A DNA stretch of 64,000 bases from Chelydra serpentina (taxonomy: Eukaryota > Chordata > Testudines > Chelydridae), in NCBI GenBank assembly GCA_037349315.1, contig JBAIAC010000059.1, forward strand, positions 30,598,501 through 30,662,500, read 5' to 3'. Each line of letters begins with the position of its first letter. Position 1 is the first letter of the stretch. Of this stretch, positions 31,241 through 43,210 are shown in pieces. Position numbers and translations under genes: made by a program. The notes under the pieces are model-generated. The model was not told where the DNA came from. It saw nothing but the letters and a program-made list of their open reading frames with translations, and did not search any database.

Positions 31241-32979
31241 TTGATTTTCCCCCCTAACTTTGTGTGTGTATGCTAGTGTGTGTTGAGGGTGGCACATGGG
31301 TGCGCATACAGGTTCTTCCTGCTCTCTGCCCTTCTCCCGCTTCCCTGCCTACTTTCTCAGATAGGGAAGCAGCAGCCCTTGCCCTCTCCCATTATTGCCA
31401 GAAGTGCAATCTGATCTGAGTGGAGGGGTGGGAATAATACAATCGTTTAGCATGGAAAGCCCTACCGTAGGGCAAAGCACAAACGTATGACACCCGATCA
31501 GTGAGTGCTACAGAGCCTTTATGCATGTCCCAAGGGGACATACAACTATTAAAATATTTGTGTGGTGTAGTGCAAAACATGAAAAGGAGAACTGGCCGGA
31601 ATGTCCCTCCAGACAAGAACCTTTTTCTTGGGCAAACCAATTAAGAATAGCAGGCTTACCACTGCTCTGCAGGTGCTTCCATAAGTCTGCTGATAAGATA
31701 TGGGGAAAATAATACATAGCTAACAGCAATAAGAAAACTCAGCATGGCTGAGAAAGCAAGGGATCCGCAGAGAAATGCTGTGGAGCAGTGGTCCCCAACG
31801 TGGTGCCTGTGGGCACCATGGCGCCCGCCGGGGCATTTATATGCGCCCGCCATCAGGGCCGGCACCAAGGAACGAAGAGGAGAGAAGCGCATCCACCGGA
31901 GAACCTGCCCCTGAAATGCCACCGAGGAGTGCTTTCAGCAGAGAAGCTGCTGCCGAGGAGTGCGGCCGCCGAGGAGTGCGGCCACCGAAGAAGTGTAGCC
32001 ACCGAAATGCCGCCAAGAAGCGTTGTTGCCCGCCACACTCTTCTGAAGGCATGAATGTGCTCTTGGCCACAGAAAGGTTGTGGAGTGTTGTTTCCATTCC
32101 TAGAGCATGTGGACAGGATCAAGGGGCTCCGCCTGAATAGCTGGGACAGTGGTTTTCAGATGCTGTCAATTAATGTTAAAAGCTGGATGGACAGAAAGGA
32201 AGAGAGCAAAGCAGCAGGATCTGCCTGATGTGATTTTCAGGAAAAAGACAGGAGACTGAATATGAAAACAATTTGACACATGGCTCTGCAATGCCTGGGC
32301 TTCTTGCATTAAACTCACATTCATTTCCTCTTCCTTTTCTGTTAGTATGAATATAAGTAAATGTTTCTAATGCAAATGTACAGCATTCAGAGTGCAGCCA
32401 GGGCAAGTCAATGGGAGTTAGGGGCGTAATTTACCTAGATGCTTTTGTAAACCATGCTAGGTGGCTAGCTGCATATTTCAGTGCCCAAGCTTGTTTGTTA
32501 ATCTGACCCTAGGACGTTATTTCTTTTCTTTTGACCTTTTTCCCCCCAGATCCACAGATGTTCACTCATTATGTTTCCAAGGAGAGTTTGCAGGCAGCAA
32601 GGAGTCATTTGCAAACAGCCTTTATAGAAGAGTGAGAGACACACACACACACATCATTCGCAAATACAGTAAATTTGCCTTAAATTGGGTCTCTTTTTAC
32701 ATCAAATGGAAATGAGGTATTATTGGCCCGATCCTGTTCCCACTGAATGCAAAGGAAATGTTGACCCAATTTCAATGGGAGCAAGACTGGTCATTGTGTG
32801 GCTATTAGAATCCTGTACAGTAACTCATCACTTAAAGTCGTCCCAGTTAATGTTGTTTCGTTGCTGATCAATTAGAGAACATGCTCGTTTAAAGTTGCGC
32901 AATGCTCCCTTATAATGTTGTTTGGCAGCCGCCTGTTTTGTCCACTGCTTGCAGAAAGAGCAGCCCGTTGGAGCTAGCT
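31241..32979. other. intergenic with a possible hAT MITE remnant
   Basis: At about 31786 CAGTGGTCCCCAACGTGG looks like a hAT terminus; a degraded right end may lie near 32078 and the flanks share TGTGGAG. A short CA run is at 32640-32652. The rest is unassigned. Confidence 0.35.
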
Positions 32980-33437
32980 CAGGGCTGGCCTTACCATGAG
33001 GCTAACTGAGGCGGCCGCCTCAGGTGCCAGACTGGGGGGTGGGGGGGCGCCACTAGGACCCAGAGTGTAGAAAATTGTGTCTGCTGCTGGTGCATATGTA
33101 TCTCTCTGCTTTAGATGGTGGAGTGATGGAGGAAAGAGGGCACAAGAGACATAACAGGCAGGCAGGAGAAAAGAATAACAGAAAGCAGCAGGAGGTGCAG
33201 GGAGAGAGAGGAGGAGGAGCCTTTTGGCTCTCTAGCACCCCCAGGAGCCTGGACTGATTAACACCAGATTCTCAGGGAGCTTCCTGTTTCCTGCTGCTTC
33301 CCTGAACCCACTGGAGGAGAACAGGCAGTCAACTTAAGTAGTTGGAGCCAGTTAGGCCCTTAAGACGCTGATATCTTTCCTCACTCAGGCCCTGCTACCA
33401 GCCTGCTTATTTGTCCCCTTCAACTGAGTGTTGAGAG

Positions 33438-34115
33438 CAGGGGTGAAAGTAATTTACAGGACTTACTGGTACGCTGGAGTCCTGGGTGGGGGCGTGGCCT
33501 CAACCGGAAGAGGCGTAGCCTCGACTGGAAGAGGCGATTTTAAAGGTCCCGGGCCTCTGGCTGGGAGCCCCGGGGCCTTTAAATCACCCAAGAGCTACCA
33601 GCTGCAGAGGTGGCTGGGAGCCCCGAGGCGAATTATAGGGCCCGGGGCTTCGGCCGCCGCAGAGTTCCTGCCAGAGCTCTGGTGGGGATTTAAAGGGCCT
33701 GGGGCTCCCTGCAGCAGCTGGAGGGCCGGGCCCTTTAAATCCCCACCAGAGCCCTGCCTCCACTACCCATAGCAGCGACAGGGCTCCGGCGGTGCTTTAA
33801 AGGGCCCGGGGCTCCCAGCAGTGGCAGGAGCCGCAGGCCTTTTAAAGCGCCGCCCGAGCCCGGCTTCGGCAGCGGGGCTCGGGCGGCGCTTTAAAAGACC
33901 TGCGGCTCCCTGCAGTGGCTGGAGCCCCAGGCCTTTTTAAGCACTGCCCGAGCCCCGCTGCCAGAGCTCCGGTGGCGCTTTAAAGGGCCTGGGGCTCCCC
34001 GCAGCGGCTGGAGCTCCAGGCCATTTAAATCACCACCGGGGAAGCCGGTACGGTCTGGCTCGGCGTACTGGTTCTTGCTGGTACGCCGTACCGTACCGGC
34101 TTACTTTCACCTCTG
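33438..34115. mobile_element. hAT MITE with CAGGGGTGAAAGTAA termini
   Basis: Termini CAGGGGTGAAAGTAA and TTACTTTCACCTCTG. Perfect 8-bp duplications GTTGAGAG lie at 33430-33437 and 34116-34123. The inside has several GC-rich copies of a TTTAAAGGGCCTGGGGCTCC-like unit in both orientations. Confidence 0.92.
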
Positions 34116-34662
34116 GTTGAGAGCCACTATAGCTGGCACAGAACAGCAGTCACGAGTGAAAGAAGAAAATGCCTCTCTGGGGCAGCATTCAGGAAAAGAA
34201 AGAAAGCAAAGAAAGCTTTTCTATCTAAGCAGGAAGAAGCTCTCCTGAGATACATAGACACAAATGTTCATGGTGAGCCTTCCGGCCCCAGTGAGGTTGT
34301 GAGTGGTAAGGAGATGCCCGATCTTCCTGTTAGTCAGAGTGCAGGTGACCTGGCAGCTACTGCGGTATCCATATCTCCATCTCAAATGGATGTAACCATG
34401 CACATTCCTGAAGAAAAATATAGATTAGAGAAGAGTGTGGTGGAGGCACAAGAAACAGCTGCTGCTGAGTTTAGTTCCTTAAGTCTAGATGATCCAGGAC
34501 TGTGGACCCACTTGAGCAGTAGCCCGAGGGACTTCCTTGTACTGCGTGGGCCACAGCAAGTGAAAAACTTCATATTCCCCAAAGACAATGAAAACAGAAG
34601 TTTCCATCCAACACATTACTGGTGTGTAATCCCCAATGGTGACAAAGTGGAGAGGCCAGAGC
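34116..34662 (+). pseudogene. hAT transposase, N-terminal piece
   Basis: An open frame encodes a Ser/Glu-rich N-terminus ending in FIFPKDNENRSFHPTHYW and NGDKVERP, just before the zinc finger that resumes at 40816. This matches the N-terminal layout of ZMYM1-like hAT proteins (family knowledge). The start codon is not certain. Confidence 0.65.
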
Positions 34663-35243
34663 CAGAGCCGTAACTAGCTATTTTTGCGTCCGAGGCAAGA
34701 ATATAAAATTGCCCCCCCCCCCCATTAATTTCATAGTAGTTATGGTACTCTGCCCCACTCGAACGTTAAGAATTGTTCATACTATTCATAGTGCAAGGTC
34801 TTGTTTAATGGACTGGAATAAAAAATAACAATACATAAATAAATGTACCACCAACTAATGCCTCCCAGGGAGATGGGCCGGGGGGTACCACCAACATGAC
34901 AGGGCTGGATTAACTTTTTGTGGGTCCGGTGCCAAACATATTTGTGGGCCCCCATTGGGGAAATAGGGCATGTGATGGGGGGGCAGTCCACAGAGCAAGG
35001 GGCCGGTTGGGGGCAATGAGGCGAAGTGCAGTGGGAGTGGTCTCACTCAGCCCAGCATAAGGGCACTGTTTACAAACCCAAAACTGCTATACACACACTG
35101 GCCCACCCAGCCCTGCTCTGCCAGCGTGCCCCTTCCACTCTGCCTCCCTGCCCAGAGCCCTGCCCTTATGCCCAGCACCCCCTCACCCAGAGACTTCCCC
35201 TACAGATCCCTATGCCCAGCGCCCTTTCGCCCAGAGACCTCCC

Positions 35244-38200
35244 TGTGACGGGTTGGGACCACAGAGACCTGCTTGGTGCTGCCACCTGGTGTGCCAAGGC
35301 TACTTCTGTCCCTGCTTCCAGGCCTTTTCCAGCTTGGGACTCCCGAATCCTGTCTGTTTTGAGCCAGATTCCACTGATCTGCTGCAAACACAGACCCAGG
35401 TCCGAACCACGTCCACTCACCACTGTAAGGCCCCTGGAAGCGCTCTTGCCTTTGACACCCAGCTGCTCAACTCCAAGGAGGTTCAAACCCTTAAGAAATC
35501 CATTTTACCCTGTATAAAGCTTATGCAGGGTAAACTCATAAATAGTTCGCCTTCTATTTCAAAGATAGAAAGATATGCACAGCTGTTTGCCTTCCCACAG
35601 GTAACAACTCGTACTCCAGGAAACTTAATAAGTAAAAAGTGATTTTAATAAGTACAGCAAGTAGGATTTAAGTGATGTCAAGTAATGACAGACAGAACAA
35701 AGTGAATTACTGAATAAAATAAAATAGAACACGCAGTTCTATGTCTAATCACCCTATGTACAGATAAACCCCTCACTAGGTCCAGTAAACAGGCTATCTT
35801 CCTTCTAGCCTGGTTCCAGCAATCACTCACCCCCCTAATGCCTTTGTCCTTTGTTCAGTCTCTTTCAGGTCTCCTTGGGGGGTGGAGAGCTTCTTTCTTT
35901 AGCCAGCTGAAGACAAAATGGAAGGGTCTCCCCCGGGCTTTTATAGTCTTTTTCCCCTCCCTGTGTAACATCCTGTTACCATGGAGTTTTGGGATCACCT
36001 GGGCCAGTCACCTGTCCATGCACCCTTCCGCAACCAGCCTAACCAGTTGCATTCCAGACCCGGCCCCAATGTGGATTGGGGTCTGCAATGTCTTTTGTCT
36101 GTTAAGTGCTCGCATTTAACAGGCACATTCTTTGCTCCAAAGATGATCCCATGCACTTACAAAGGCTATGTACAAAACCAGCAAATATAAAACCAATCTT
36201 CATAACTCCAACTACAACAATGATACATGCATACAAACAGGAGGAGTAAATTCAGTAGGTCATAACTTTCACAGAGATATGTTACATAGCACATGTAGCA
36301 TAAAACATATTTTAGTTACATATATACATTTATAAGCATCTCCCCATAAAGTTTTATGGGGAACACCGTCACACCCTCCTCCTGAACTTACTGCCAGAGA
36401 CTTGGACACTGTCCATGGCGGAGGCAGTACACATAAAGCCCCTGTTTGTCTTTGGTCACACCCCTTTTCAGTACCGGCACACCACATGGTGTCATTCGTA
36501 ATGGTTTTAGCAAAATGCGAGGTTCCTGGTCCCCGGGTGCCTGAAAATGGGTTGGGGTGTAGTATTGCTAACAGGATACAGATAGCAATACCTGTAGCAA
36601 TACAAGCAGGCGACCAGCTTGGCTTAACAGTGAAATCCTTGCTCGTCTTAAACACAAAAAAGCAGCTTACAAGAAGTGGAAGATTGGACAAATGACCAGG
36701 GAGGAGTATAAAAATATTGCTCAGGCATGCAGGAGTGAAATTAGGAAGGCCAAATCACACTTGGAGTTGCAGCTAGCTGGAGATGTTAGGAGTAACAAGA
36801 AGGGTTTCTTCAGGTATGTTAGCAACAAGAAGAAAGTCAAGGAAAGTGTGGGCCCCTTGCTGAATGAGGGAGGGAACCTTGTGACAGAGGATGTGGAGAA
36901 AGCTAGTGTACTCAATGCTTTTTTTGCCTCTGTCTTCACAGACAAGGGCAGCTCCCAGACAGCTGCACTCCGCAGCACGGTATGGGGAGGAGGTGACCAG
37001 CCCTCTGTGGAGAAAGAAGTAGTTCGGGACTATTTAGAAAAGCTGGACGAACACAAGTCCATGGGGCCGGATGCACTGCATCCGAGGGTGCTAAAGGGGT
37101 TGGCCGATGTGATTGCAGAGCCATTGGCCATTATCTTTGACAAATCATGGCAATCGGGGGAGGTCCCGGATGACTGGAAAAAAGCTAATGTAGTGCCCAT
37201 CTTTAAAAAAGGGAAGAAGGAAGATCCGGGGAACTACAGGCCAGTCAGTCTCACCTCAATCCCTGGAAAAATCATGGAACAGGTCCTCAAGGAATCAATT
37301 CTGAACCACTTAAAGGAGGGGAAAGTGATCAGGAACAGTCAGCATGGATTCACCAAGGGCAAGTCATGCCTGACTAACCTAATTGCCTTCTATGATGAGA
37401 TAACTGGCTCTGTGGATGAGGGGAAAGCAGTGGATGTGCTATTTCTTGACTTTAGCAAAGCTTTTGATACAGTCTCCCACAGTGTTCTTGCCAGCAAGTT
37501 AAAGAAGTATGGGCTGGATGAATGGACAGTAAGGTGGATAGAAAACTGGCTGGATGGTCGTGCTCAACGGGTAGTGATCAATGGCTCCATGTCTAGTTGG
37601 CAGCCGGTATCAAGTGGAGTGCCCCAAGGGTCGGTGCTGGGGCCGGTTTTGTTCAATATCTTCATCAACGACCTGGAGGATGGTGTGGACTACACCCTTA
37701 GCAAGTTTGCAGATGACACTAAACTGGGAGGAGTGGTTGATACGCTGGAGGGTAGGGATAGGATACAGAGGGACCTAGACAAATTAGAGGATTGGGCCAA
37801 AAGAAATCTGATGAGGTTCAACAAGGACAAGTGCAGAGTCCTGCACTTAGGACGGAAGAATCCCACGCACTGCTACAGACTAGGGACGGAATGGCTGGGC
37901 AGCAGTTCTGCAGAAAAGGACCTAGGGGTTACAGTGGATGAAAAGCTGAATATGAGTCAACAGTGTGCCCTTGTTGCCAAGAAGGCTAACGGCATTTTGG
38001 GCTGTATAAGTAGGGGCATTTCCAGCAGATCGAGGGACGTGATTATTCCCCTCTATTCGGCACTGGTGAGGCCTCATTTGGAGTACTGTGTCCAGTTTTG
38101 GGCCCCACACTACAAAAAGGATGTGGATAAATTGGAAAGAGTCCAACGGAGGACAACAAAAATGATTAGGGGGCTGGAGCACATGACTTATGAGGAGAGG

Positions 38201-39217
38201 CTGAGGGAACTGGGATTGTTTAGCCTGCAGAAGAGAAGAGTGAGTGGGGATTTGATAGCTGCTTTCAACTACCTAAAAGGGGGTTCCAAAGAGGATGGCT
38301 CTAGACTGTTCTCAGTGGTAGAAGATGACAGAACAAGGAGTAATGGTCTCAAGTTGCAGAGGGGGAGGTTTAGGTTGGATATTAGGAAAAACTTTTTCAC
38401 TAGTAGGGTGGTGAAGCACTGGAATGGGTTACCTAGGGAGGTGGTGGAATCTCCTTCCTTAGAGGTTTTTAAGGTCAGGCTTGACAAAGCCCTGGCTGGG
38501 ATGATCTAGTTGGGGTTGGTCCTGCTTTGAGGAGGGGGTTGGACTAGATGACCTCCTGAGGTCCCTTCCAACCCTGAGATTCTATGATTCTATGATTAAG
38601 GCCTAGGAACCTCGGCATTTAGCTCTCAGTGCCATGAGGCGGCGTGCCTCAGTTTCCCCTTTCACAGAGCAGCCTGGGCCTGTTATGCTTTTGCTGTTGT
38701 GCCAAGCTTCCAGCCGGTTACCCGATATAGGCCGACAGGTAACATGGTTGTACGACCGTGAGGTCACCATCCCAAGCATGTACAACAGTTTTTCCCACCA
38801 ATCAGGTATGTTCCCCATCTTGAAAGGGTTGACCCTCAGTGTTAACTCCTTTGTTATAACCCACAGATGAAGTAGGGAAAGACACAGGATTACCCACCCG
38901 TCTGTGTATCCTGGTAGGCACTCTGATGCAGATTCTTCTGCCTCTTTGGAGCAGGCTCCTGAATCAGGCATGGGTTTGAGGTTCTGGCAAGGAAAGGGTG
39001 TACTGCAACCCGGCCTGCCCTCGGCCCCTCCCTCTGGAATTTCTCTGGGCTGGTTCCCATCCCCTTGTGTGGCTTCACCCATGCAGAGACTCGCTCCCTT
39101 CTGCTTTGAAGAGAGAGGTTTACCTCCTACCCGTGTAGCAAGAACAACCTCTTTCTTGGACACCCCAGTATCTGTTCTCAACAGGTCCCATAAAGTTTTA
39201 TGGGGAACACCGTCAGA
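35244..39217 (-). mobile_element. LTR element B, 5' LTR almost deleted
   Basis: The 3' LTR is 35244-36373 (1130 bp, minus strand) with TGTGACGG-type ends; a purine tract (CAGGAGGAGGG on the minus strand) abuts it. At the other side only the first 30 or so bases of the 5' LTR remain (39187-39217), then different sequence. Target duplications CTCCC lie at 35239-35243 and 39218-39222. The interior (36374-36607 and 38598-39186) shows a Cys/Glu-rich frame on the minus strand at 38603-39226 without a recognised domain, and a CR1 is inserted in it. Confidence 0.78.
36608..38597 (+). mobile_element. CR1 LINE with intact RT ORF (subfamily A)
   Basis: The best preserved CR1 here. The frame is open from the insertion edge at about 36608 to TAG at 38507-38509 (605 codons from 36692). 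It holds the end of the endonuclease-RT linker ([17 protein letters not shown]), [48 protein letters not shown] at residues 339-342, the thumb and the full C-terminal region. The endonuclease is missing through 5' truncation. The 3' tail is TCTATGATTCTATGATT. No stop or frameshift is seen, which points to a young copy. Confidence 0.93.
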
Positions 39218-40815
39218 CTCCCCCACTGATCCCTATGACCAATGCCCCCGGACCTACTATGCTCAGCACCCCCTGCCCAGAGACCCCTCCTGCTGACCTC
39301 CCACCACAACTGCACGGCACTCTGCACACCATACCCCCTGCCCAGATCCCCCACCCACAGATCCCGTACTGTCCAGCACCCCCTTCACAGTCCCACCATC
39401 ATAGCTGTACAGCGCCTCATATTCCTGAGAGAATGCTGCATCAAATTCTGTGCATCATATTTTAAAATTCTGATTTTTTTTACAATAAGTAAATGTGGAG
39501 GCTCCACCATGGCAGTGGGGAGCACAGGTCACTGGCTGCATGGAGGTGGGAGATCACCCTGCAGCCTCCCCTGGCCCCCTGGGACAGGGACTTGGCAATG
39601 AGGCTGAACCTGACCCTGGCACAGCACAAGGGCCAGGCCTGCCACAGAAACACCCTCGGGCCTGACCCTTTTGCACCAGGTGCACCAGATGTGGGCAGGG
39701 AGGCTCAGCCTGGCAGCAGGATCCAAGTGCAGAGGGAGTTAGTGGGGAGGGGGGGGGTATCCAGGTGGAGATAAAAGGGTTCTGTGTGGGGCAGTCTGGG
39801 GCAGGCAGCTCAGTGGGGGAACTGGATGCACAGGGAGGTTCCAGGGGCAGGGGCAATGGGAGTCTGCAGTGGGGACCAAGTGAAAGTGGTTGCAGCTCAG
39901 CAGGGGGAGGGGGAGTCTGGGTGCAGGGGAGGTGGGGTTCATTTGGGTGGGGGTCTAGGTGTAGGTGGTTGGGGCTCACTGGGGAGGGTGTCTGTCTGGG
40001 GTGGGGCTCATCGGGGTGGTACAGATGCAGGGGAGGTGAGGCTTGTCAGGGTGAGGGATTGATGGGCCTACTTAACGGGAGCCCCAGCTGCTGCCAAGGG
40101 GATCCGCATGCTGGACCCCCACTTCCCCTATCCCCTTCTCTTCCCCATCCCATGCCCCTTCCCCACCACTCCATCTTCTCCTCATCCCACCCCACCCCCT
40201 TCTTTCCCCACTGCCTCTTTCCCCAGCCCCCACTTCCCCTATCCCTTTTTCTTCCCCATCCCAGCACACAGAAGGGAGCTTAACCAGCACTAGGACCCAG
40301 AGGGTGGTGTCCAGCTGCAAAGTCCAGGAAGCTGAGCAGCACCTTCTTTTTTCAGCCGGGCTGTAGCTCTGCATTCACACACACACAGACTAGGTAACCT
40401 ATGCTCTTTCTACCCCCTTCTCCACGCCGCCCAGGGGTGGTGGTGGTGGTGGTGCACCAACCAACACCTCTGGGTGGCTCCAGGGGCTTTTCCGGGGGGG
40501 GGGGGGCGCAGCAGCTGGAGACTGCCTGGAGCAGGGAGCTGCGGGGGAACTCCCGCTGCCGTGAACAAAGCCCTGCCCCTCCCCCCCCCCCCCGTCACCT
40601 CGACGAGCACCAGCCGGTGGCCCACGGCCTCTGGCTTGCTTCAGCATCGCCCCAGTGTGAGCTGGAGCAGCCTTGCGGAGCAGCATGGCCCCCTGTCGTT
40701 CCTGAAGTGCCGGGGAACAGATTGGGTAGGGAGGAGGCAGGGCCGTAACAAGCGCCCCTGAGGTATGCACGCCTGAGGCGAGTGCCTCACTCGCCTCGCC
40801 CTCGTTACGGCCCTG

Positions 40816-40978
40816 GCCATGGCTTATGTACTCAAAAATCCAGAATGCTGCATACTGTTTTTATTGCAAACTCTTCCAGTCTATGTTCTAGTCACATTGG
40901 GTTCTACAGGAACAAAGGACTGGAAAAATCTGGCTAGAAATCTGGCATGCCATGAGAAGGCAGCAAATCACCATAGAG
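40816..40978 (+). pseudogene. hAT transposase, TTF-type zinc finger piece
   Basis: Translated in the correct frame it reads WLMYSKIQNAAYCFYCKLF, then TKDWKNLARNLACHEKA and NHHRA, the Cys2-His2 TTF finger of hAT proteins. A small indel after CKLFQS shifts frame. The ORF resumes after the MITE at 41533. Confidence 0.75.
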
Positions 40979-41532
40979 CAGTGGTTCCCAAACTGGGGTT
41001 CATGAACCCCTGGGGGTTCGCGAAATGTTACAGGGGGTTCTTGGGAAAAAATCCCCTATTTGCGGACAGAGCTGTCCCTAGGGACTTCCAAGAGCTAAGC
41101 AGATCAAAGCAAGTATATCTATCACATTGAGGAGATTTAAACTTCACATTCCTTACAAGAAATGGAAAGGGAGGTGGATATTTTTTTGCTGTTTTTAAAA
41201 TTAAATAGGCAGCTTTGTTTTAACGTGTGTTGTTTGCCTCGACTGCTCAAGACCCGAATGCTTGTGTAGAAGGAACTTTTTGAGTTGGCTTCTTAAATAC
41301 CGTTTTCATAATGTAATAAAAATACTGTCATGATAAATAATCATTAATAATAAATAGGGTGTAATAAGCATGTCATAAAAACAAATTTTATATTTCCAAG
41401 ATCACTGCTTTTATCATTCATACTCAGCTAAAGGAGAAAATCCCTGGAAATGTTCATTTTTAGGAAGGGGTTCGCGAGACTTGACATTTTAGTGAAAGGG
41501 GTTCACAGGTTGTTAAGGTTTGGGAACCACTG
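40979..41532. mobile_element. hAT MITE with CAGTGGTTCCCAAAC termini
   Basis: 554 bp; termini CAGTGGTTCCCAAACTGG and TTTGGGAACCACTG. Perfect 8-bp duplications CCATAGAG lie at 40971-40978 and 41533-41540. Confidence 0.93.
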
Positions 41533-41576
41533 CCATAGAGCAATCCATAGATGGAAAGAGCTTGAGATGAGACTAA

Positions 41577-41872
41577 GGGCTGGTCTACACTAGCCCACAA
41601 GTTCGAAGTAAGATACGCAACTTCAGCTACGTGAATAACGTAGCTGAAGTCGAAGTATCTTATTTCGAACTTTAAAGTACTTACCCGGGGTCCACACGGC
41701 GGCGCGCAGCTCCCCCGTCGACTCCGCCTGCTCCGTTCGCAGAGCAGGATTACTGGCGTCGACGGAGGAGCACTTCCTGGTTCGATTTATCGCGTCTAGA
41801 CAAGACGCGATAAATCGAACCCAGAAGATCGATCTGACGCCTCCGACACTGCGGGTAAGTGTAGACTAGCCC
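41577..41872. mobile_element. Harbinger-type MITE
   Basis: 296 bp; termini GGGCTGGTCTACACTAGCCC and GTGTAGACTAGCCC with TAA duplications at 41574-41576 and 41873-41875. Two perfect hairpins lie inside (41611-41650 region and 41780-41820 region). The GGTCTACACTA terminus is shared with the autonomous Harbinger at 53553. Confidence 0.88.
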
Positions 41873-41904
41873 TAAGGTTAAAGGCCACCATAGATGATCA
41901 GTAT

Positions 41905-43007
41905 CAGCAAGTTAAAGAAGTATGGGCTGGATGAATGGACGGTAGGGTGGATAGAAAACTGGCTAGATGGTCGGGCTCAACGGGTAGTGATCAATGGTTC
42001 CATGTCTAGTTGGCAGCTGGTATCAAGTGGAGTGCCCCAAGGGTCGGTGCTGGGGCCGGTTTTGTTCAATATCTTCATCAACGATCTGGAGGATGGTGTG
42101 GACTGCACCCTTAGCAAGTTTGCAGATGACACTAAACTGGGAGGACTGGTTGATACGCTGGGGGATAGGGATAGGATACAGAGGGACCTGGACAAATTAG
42201 AGGATTGGGCCAAAAGAAATCTGATGAGGTTCAACAAGGACAAGTGCAGAGTCCTGCACTTAGGACGGAAGAATCCCATTCACTGCTACAGACTAGGGAC
42301 GGAATGGCTGGGCAGCAGTTCTGCAGAAAAGGACCTAGGGGTTACAGTGGACAAAAAGCTGAATACGAGTCAACAGTGTGCCCTTGTTGCCAAGAAGGCT
42401 AATGGCATTTTGGGTTGTATAAGTAGGGGCATTTCCAGCAGATCGAGGGATGTGATTGTTCCCCTCTATTCGGCACTGGTGAGGCCTCATTTGGAGTACT
42501 GTGTCCAGTTTTGGGCCCCACACTACAAGAAGGATGTGGATAAATTGGAAAGAGTCCAGCGGAGGGCAACAAAAATGATTATGGGACTGGAGCACATGAC
42601 TTATGAGGAGAGGCTGAGGGAACTGGGATTGTTTAGCCTGCAGAAGAGAAGAATGAGCGGGGATTTGATAGCTGCTTTCAAGTACCTGAAAGGGGGTTCC
42701 AAAGAGGATGGATCTAGACTGTTCTCAGTGGTAGAAGATGAGAGAACAAGGAGTAATGGTCTCAAGTTGCAGAGGAGGAGGTTTAGGTTGGATATTAGGA
42801 AAAACGTTTTCACTAGTAGGGTGGTGAAGCACTGGAATGGGTTACCTAGGGAGGTGGTGGAATCTCCTTCCTTAGAGGTTTTTAAGGTCAGGCTTGACAA
42901 AGCCCTGGCTGGGATGATTTAGTTGGGTTTGGTCCTGCTTTGAGCAGGGGGTTGGACTAGATGACCTCCTGAGGTCCCTTCCAACTCTGAGATTCTATGA
43001 TTCTATC
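41905..43007 (+). mobile_element. CR1 LINE, 5'-truncated (subfamily A)
   Basis: Opens at LKKYGLDEW inside RT and stays open through [23 protein letters not shown] and [10 protein letters not shown] to TAG at 42920-42922. The tail is GATTCTATGATTCTAT. It lies between DDQYQ and EKIAS of the hAT protein. Confidence 0.92.
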
Positions 43008-43210
43008 CAGAGAAGATTGCATCAGAGTCTCTTTACTGGCAAAATGTTCTGAAAGGGCTCATTGCCATTGTGAGAATGCTTGCTACCCAAAACCTGGCAC
43101 TGTGTGACAATTCAGATCAGCTGTATGTGCCAAACAATGGAAACTTCCTTAAAATTGAGGAGCTGATGGCTGAGTTTGATGCTGTACTCCAGGAGCATCT
43201 AAGAAGAGTC
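43008..43210 (+). pseudogene. hAT transposase, middle piece
   Basis: Reads EKIASESLYWQNVLKGLIAI, then NLALCDNSDQLYV, FLKIEELMAEFD and LQEHLRR, typical of the region between finger and catalytic core in ZMYM-like hATs. It continues, after the LTR insertion, with VTTQEMYTHHY at 45493. Confidence 0.75.

Larger units (their letters stand above)
34663..40815. mobile_element. nested hAT-like element with CAGAGCCGTAAC termini
   Basis: Begins CAGAGCCGTAACTAG and ends CTCGTTACGGCCCTG. Flanks GCCAGAGC (34655-34662) and GCCATGGC (40816-40823) agree at 6 of 8 bases, as an old target duplication would. It splits the host hAT ORF just before WLMYSKIQNAAYC. It contains a C-run at 34710-34723, another hAT-like start CAGGGCTGGATTAAC near 34911, the LTR element below, and G-rich low-complexity sequence at 39700-40300. 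No transposase of its own is visible. Confidence 0.65.

Noticed and set aside
38603..39226. Host gene of about 207 codons
   Set aside because: It lies between the remnants of an LTR element in that element's sense and begins inside its LTR; treated as interior of the retroelement.
39500..40770. Several overlapping frames in G-rich or C-rich sequence
   Set aside because: Composition-driven, repetitive, with no start context or domain; better seen as low-complexity sequence inside a nested transposon.
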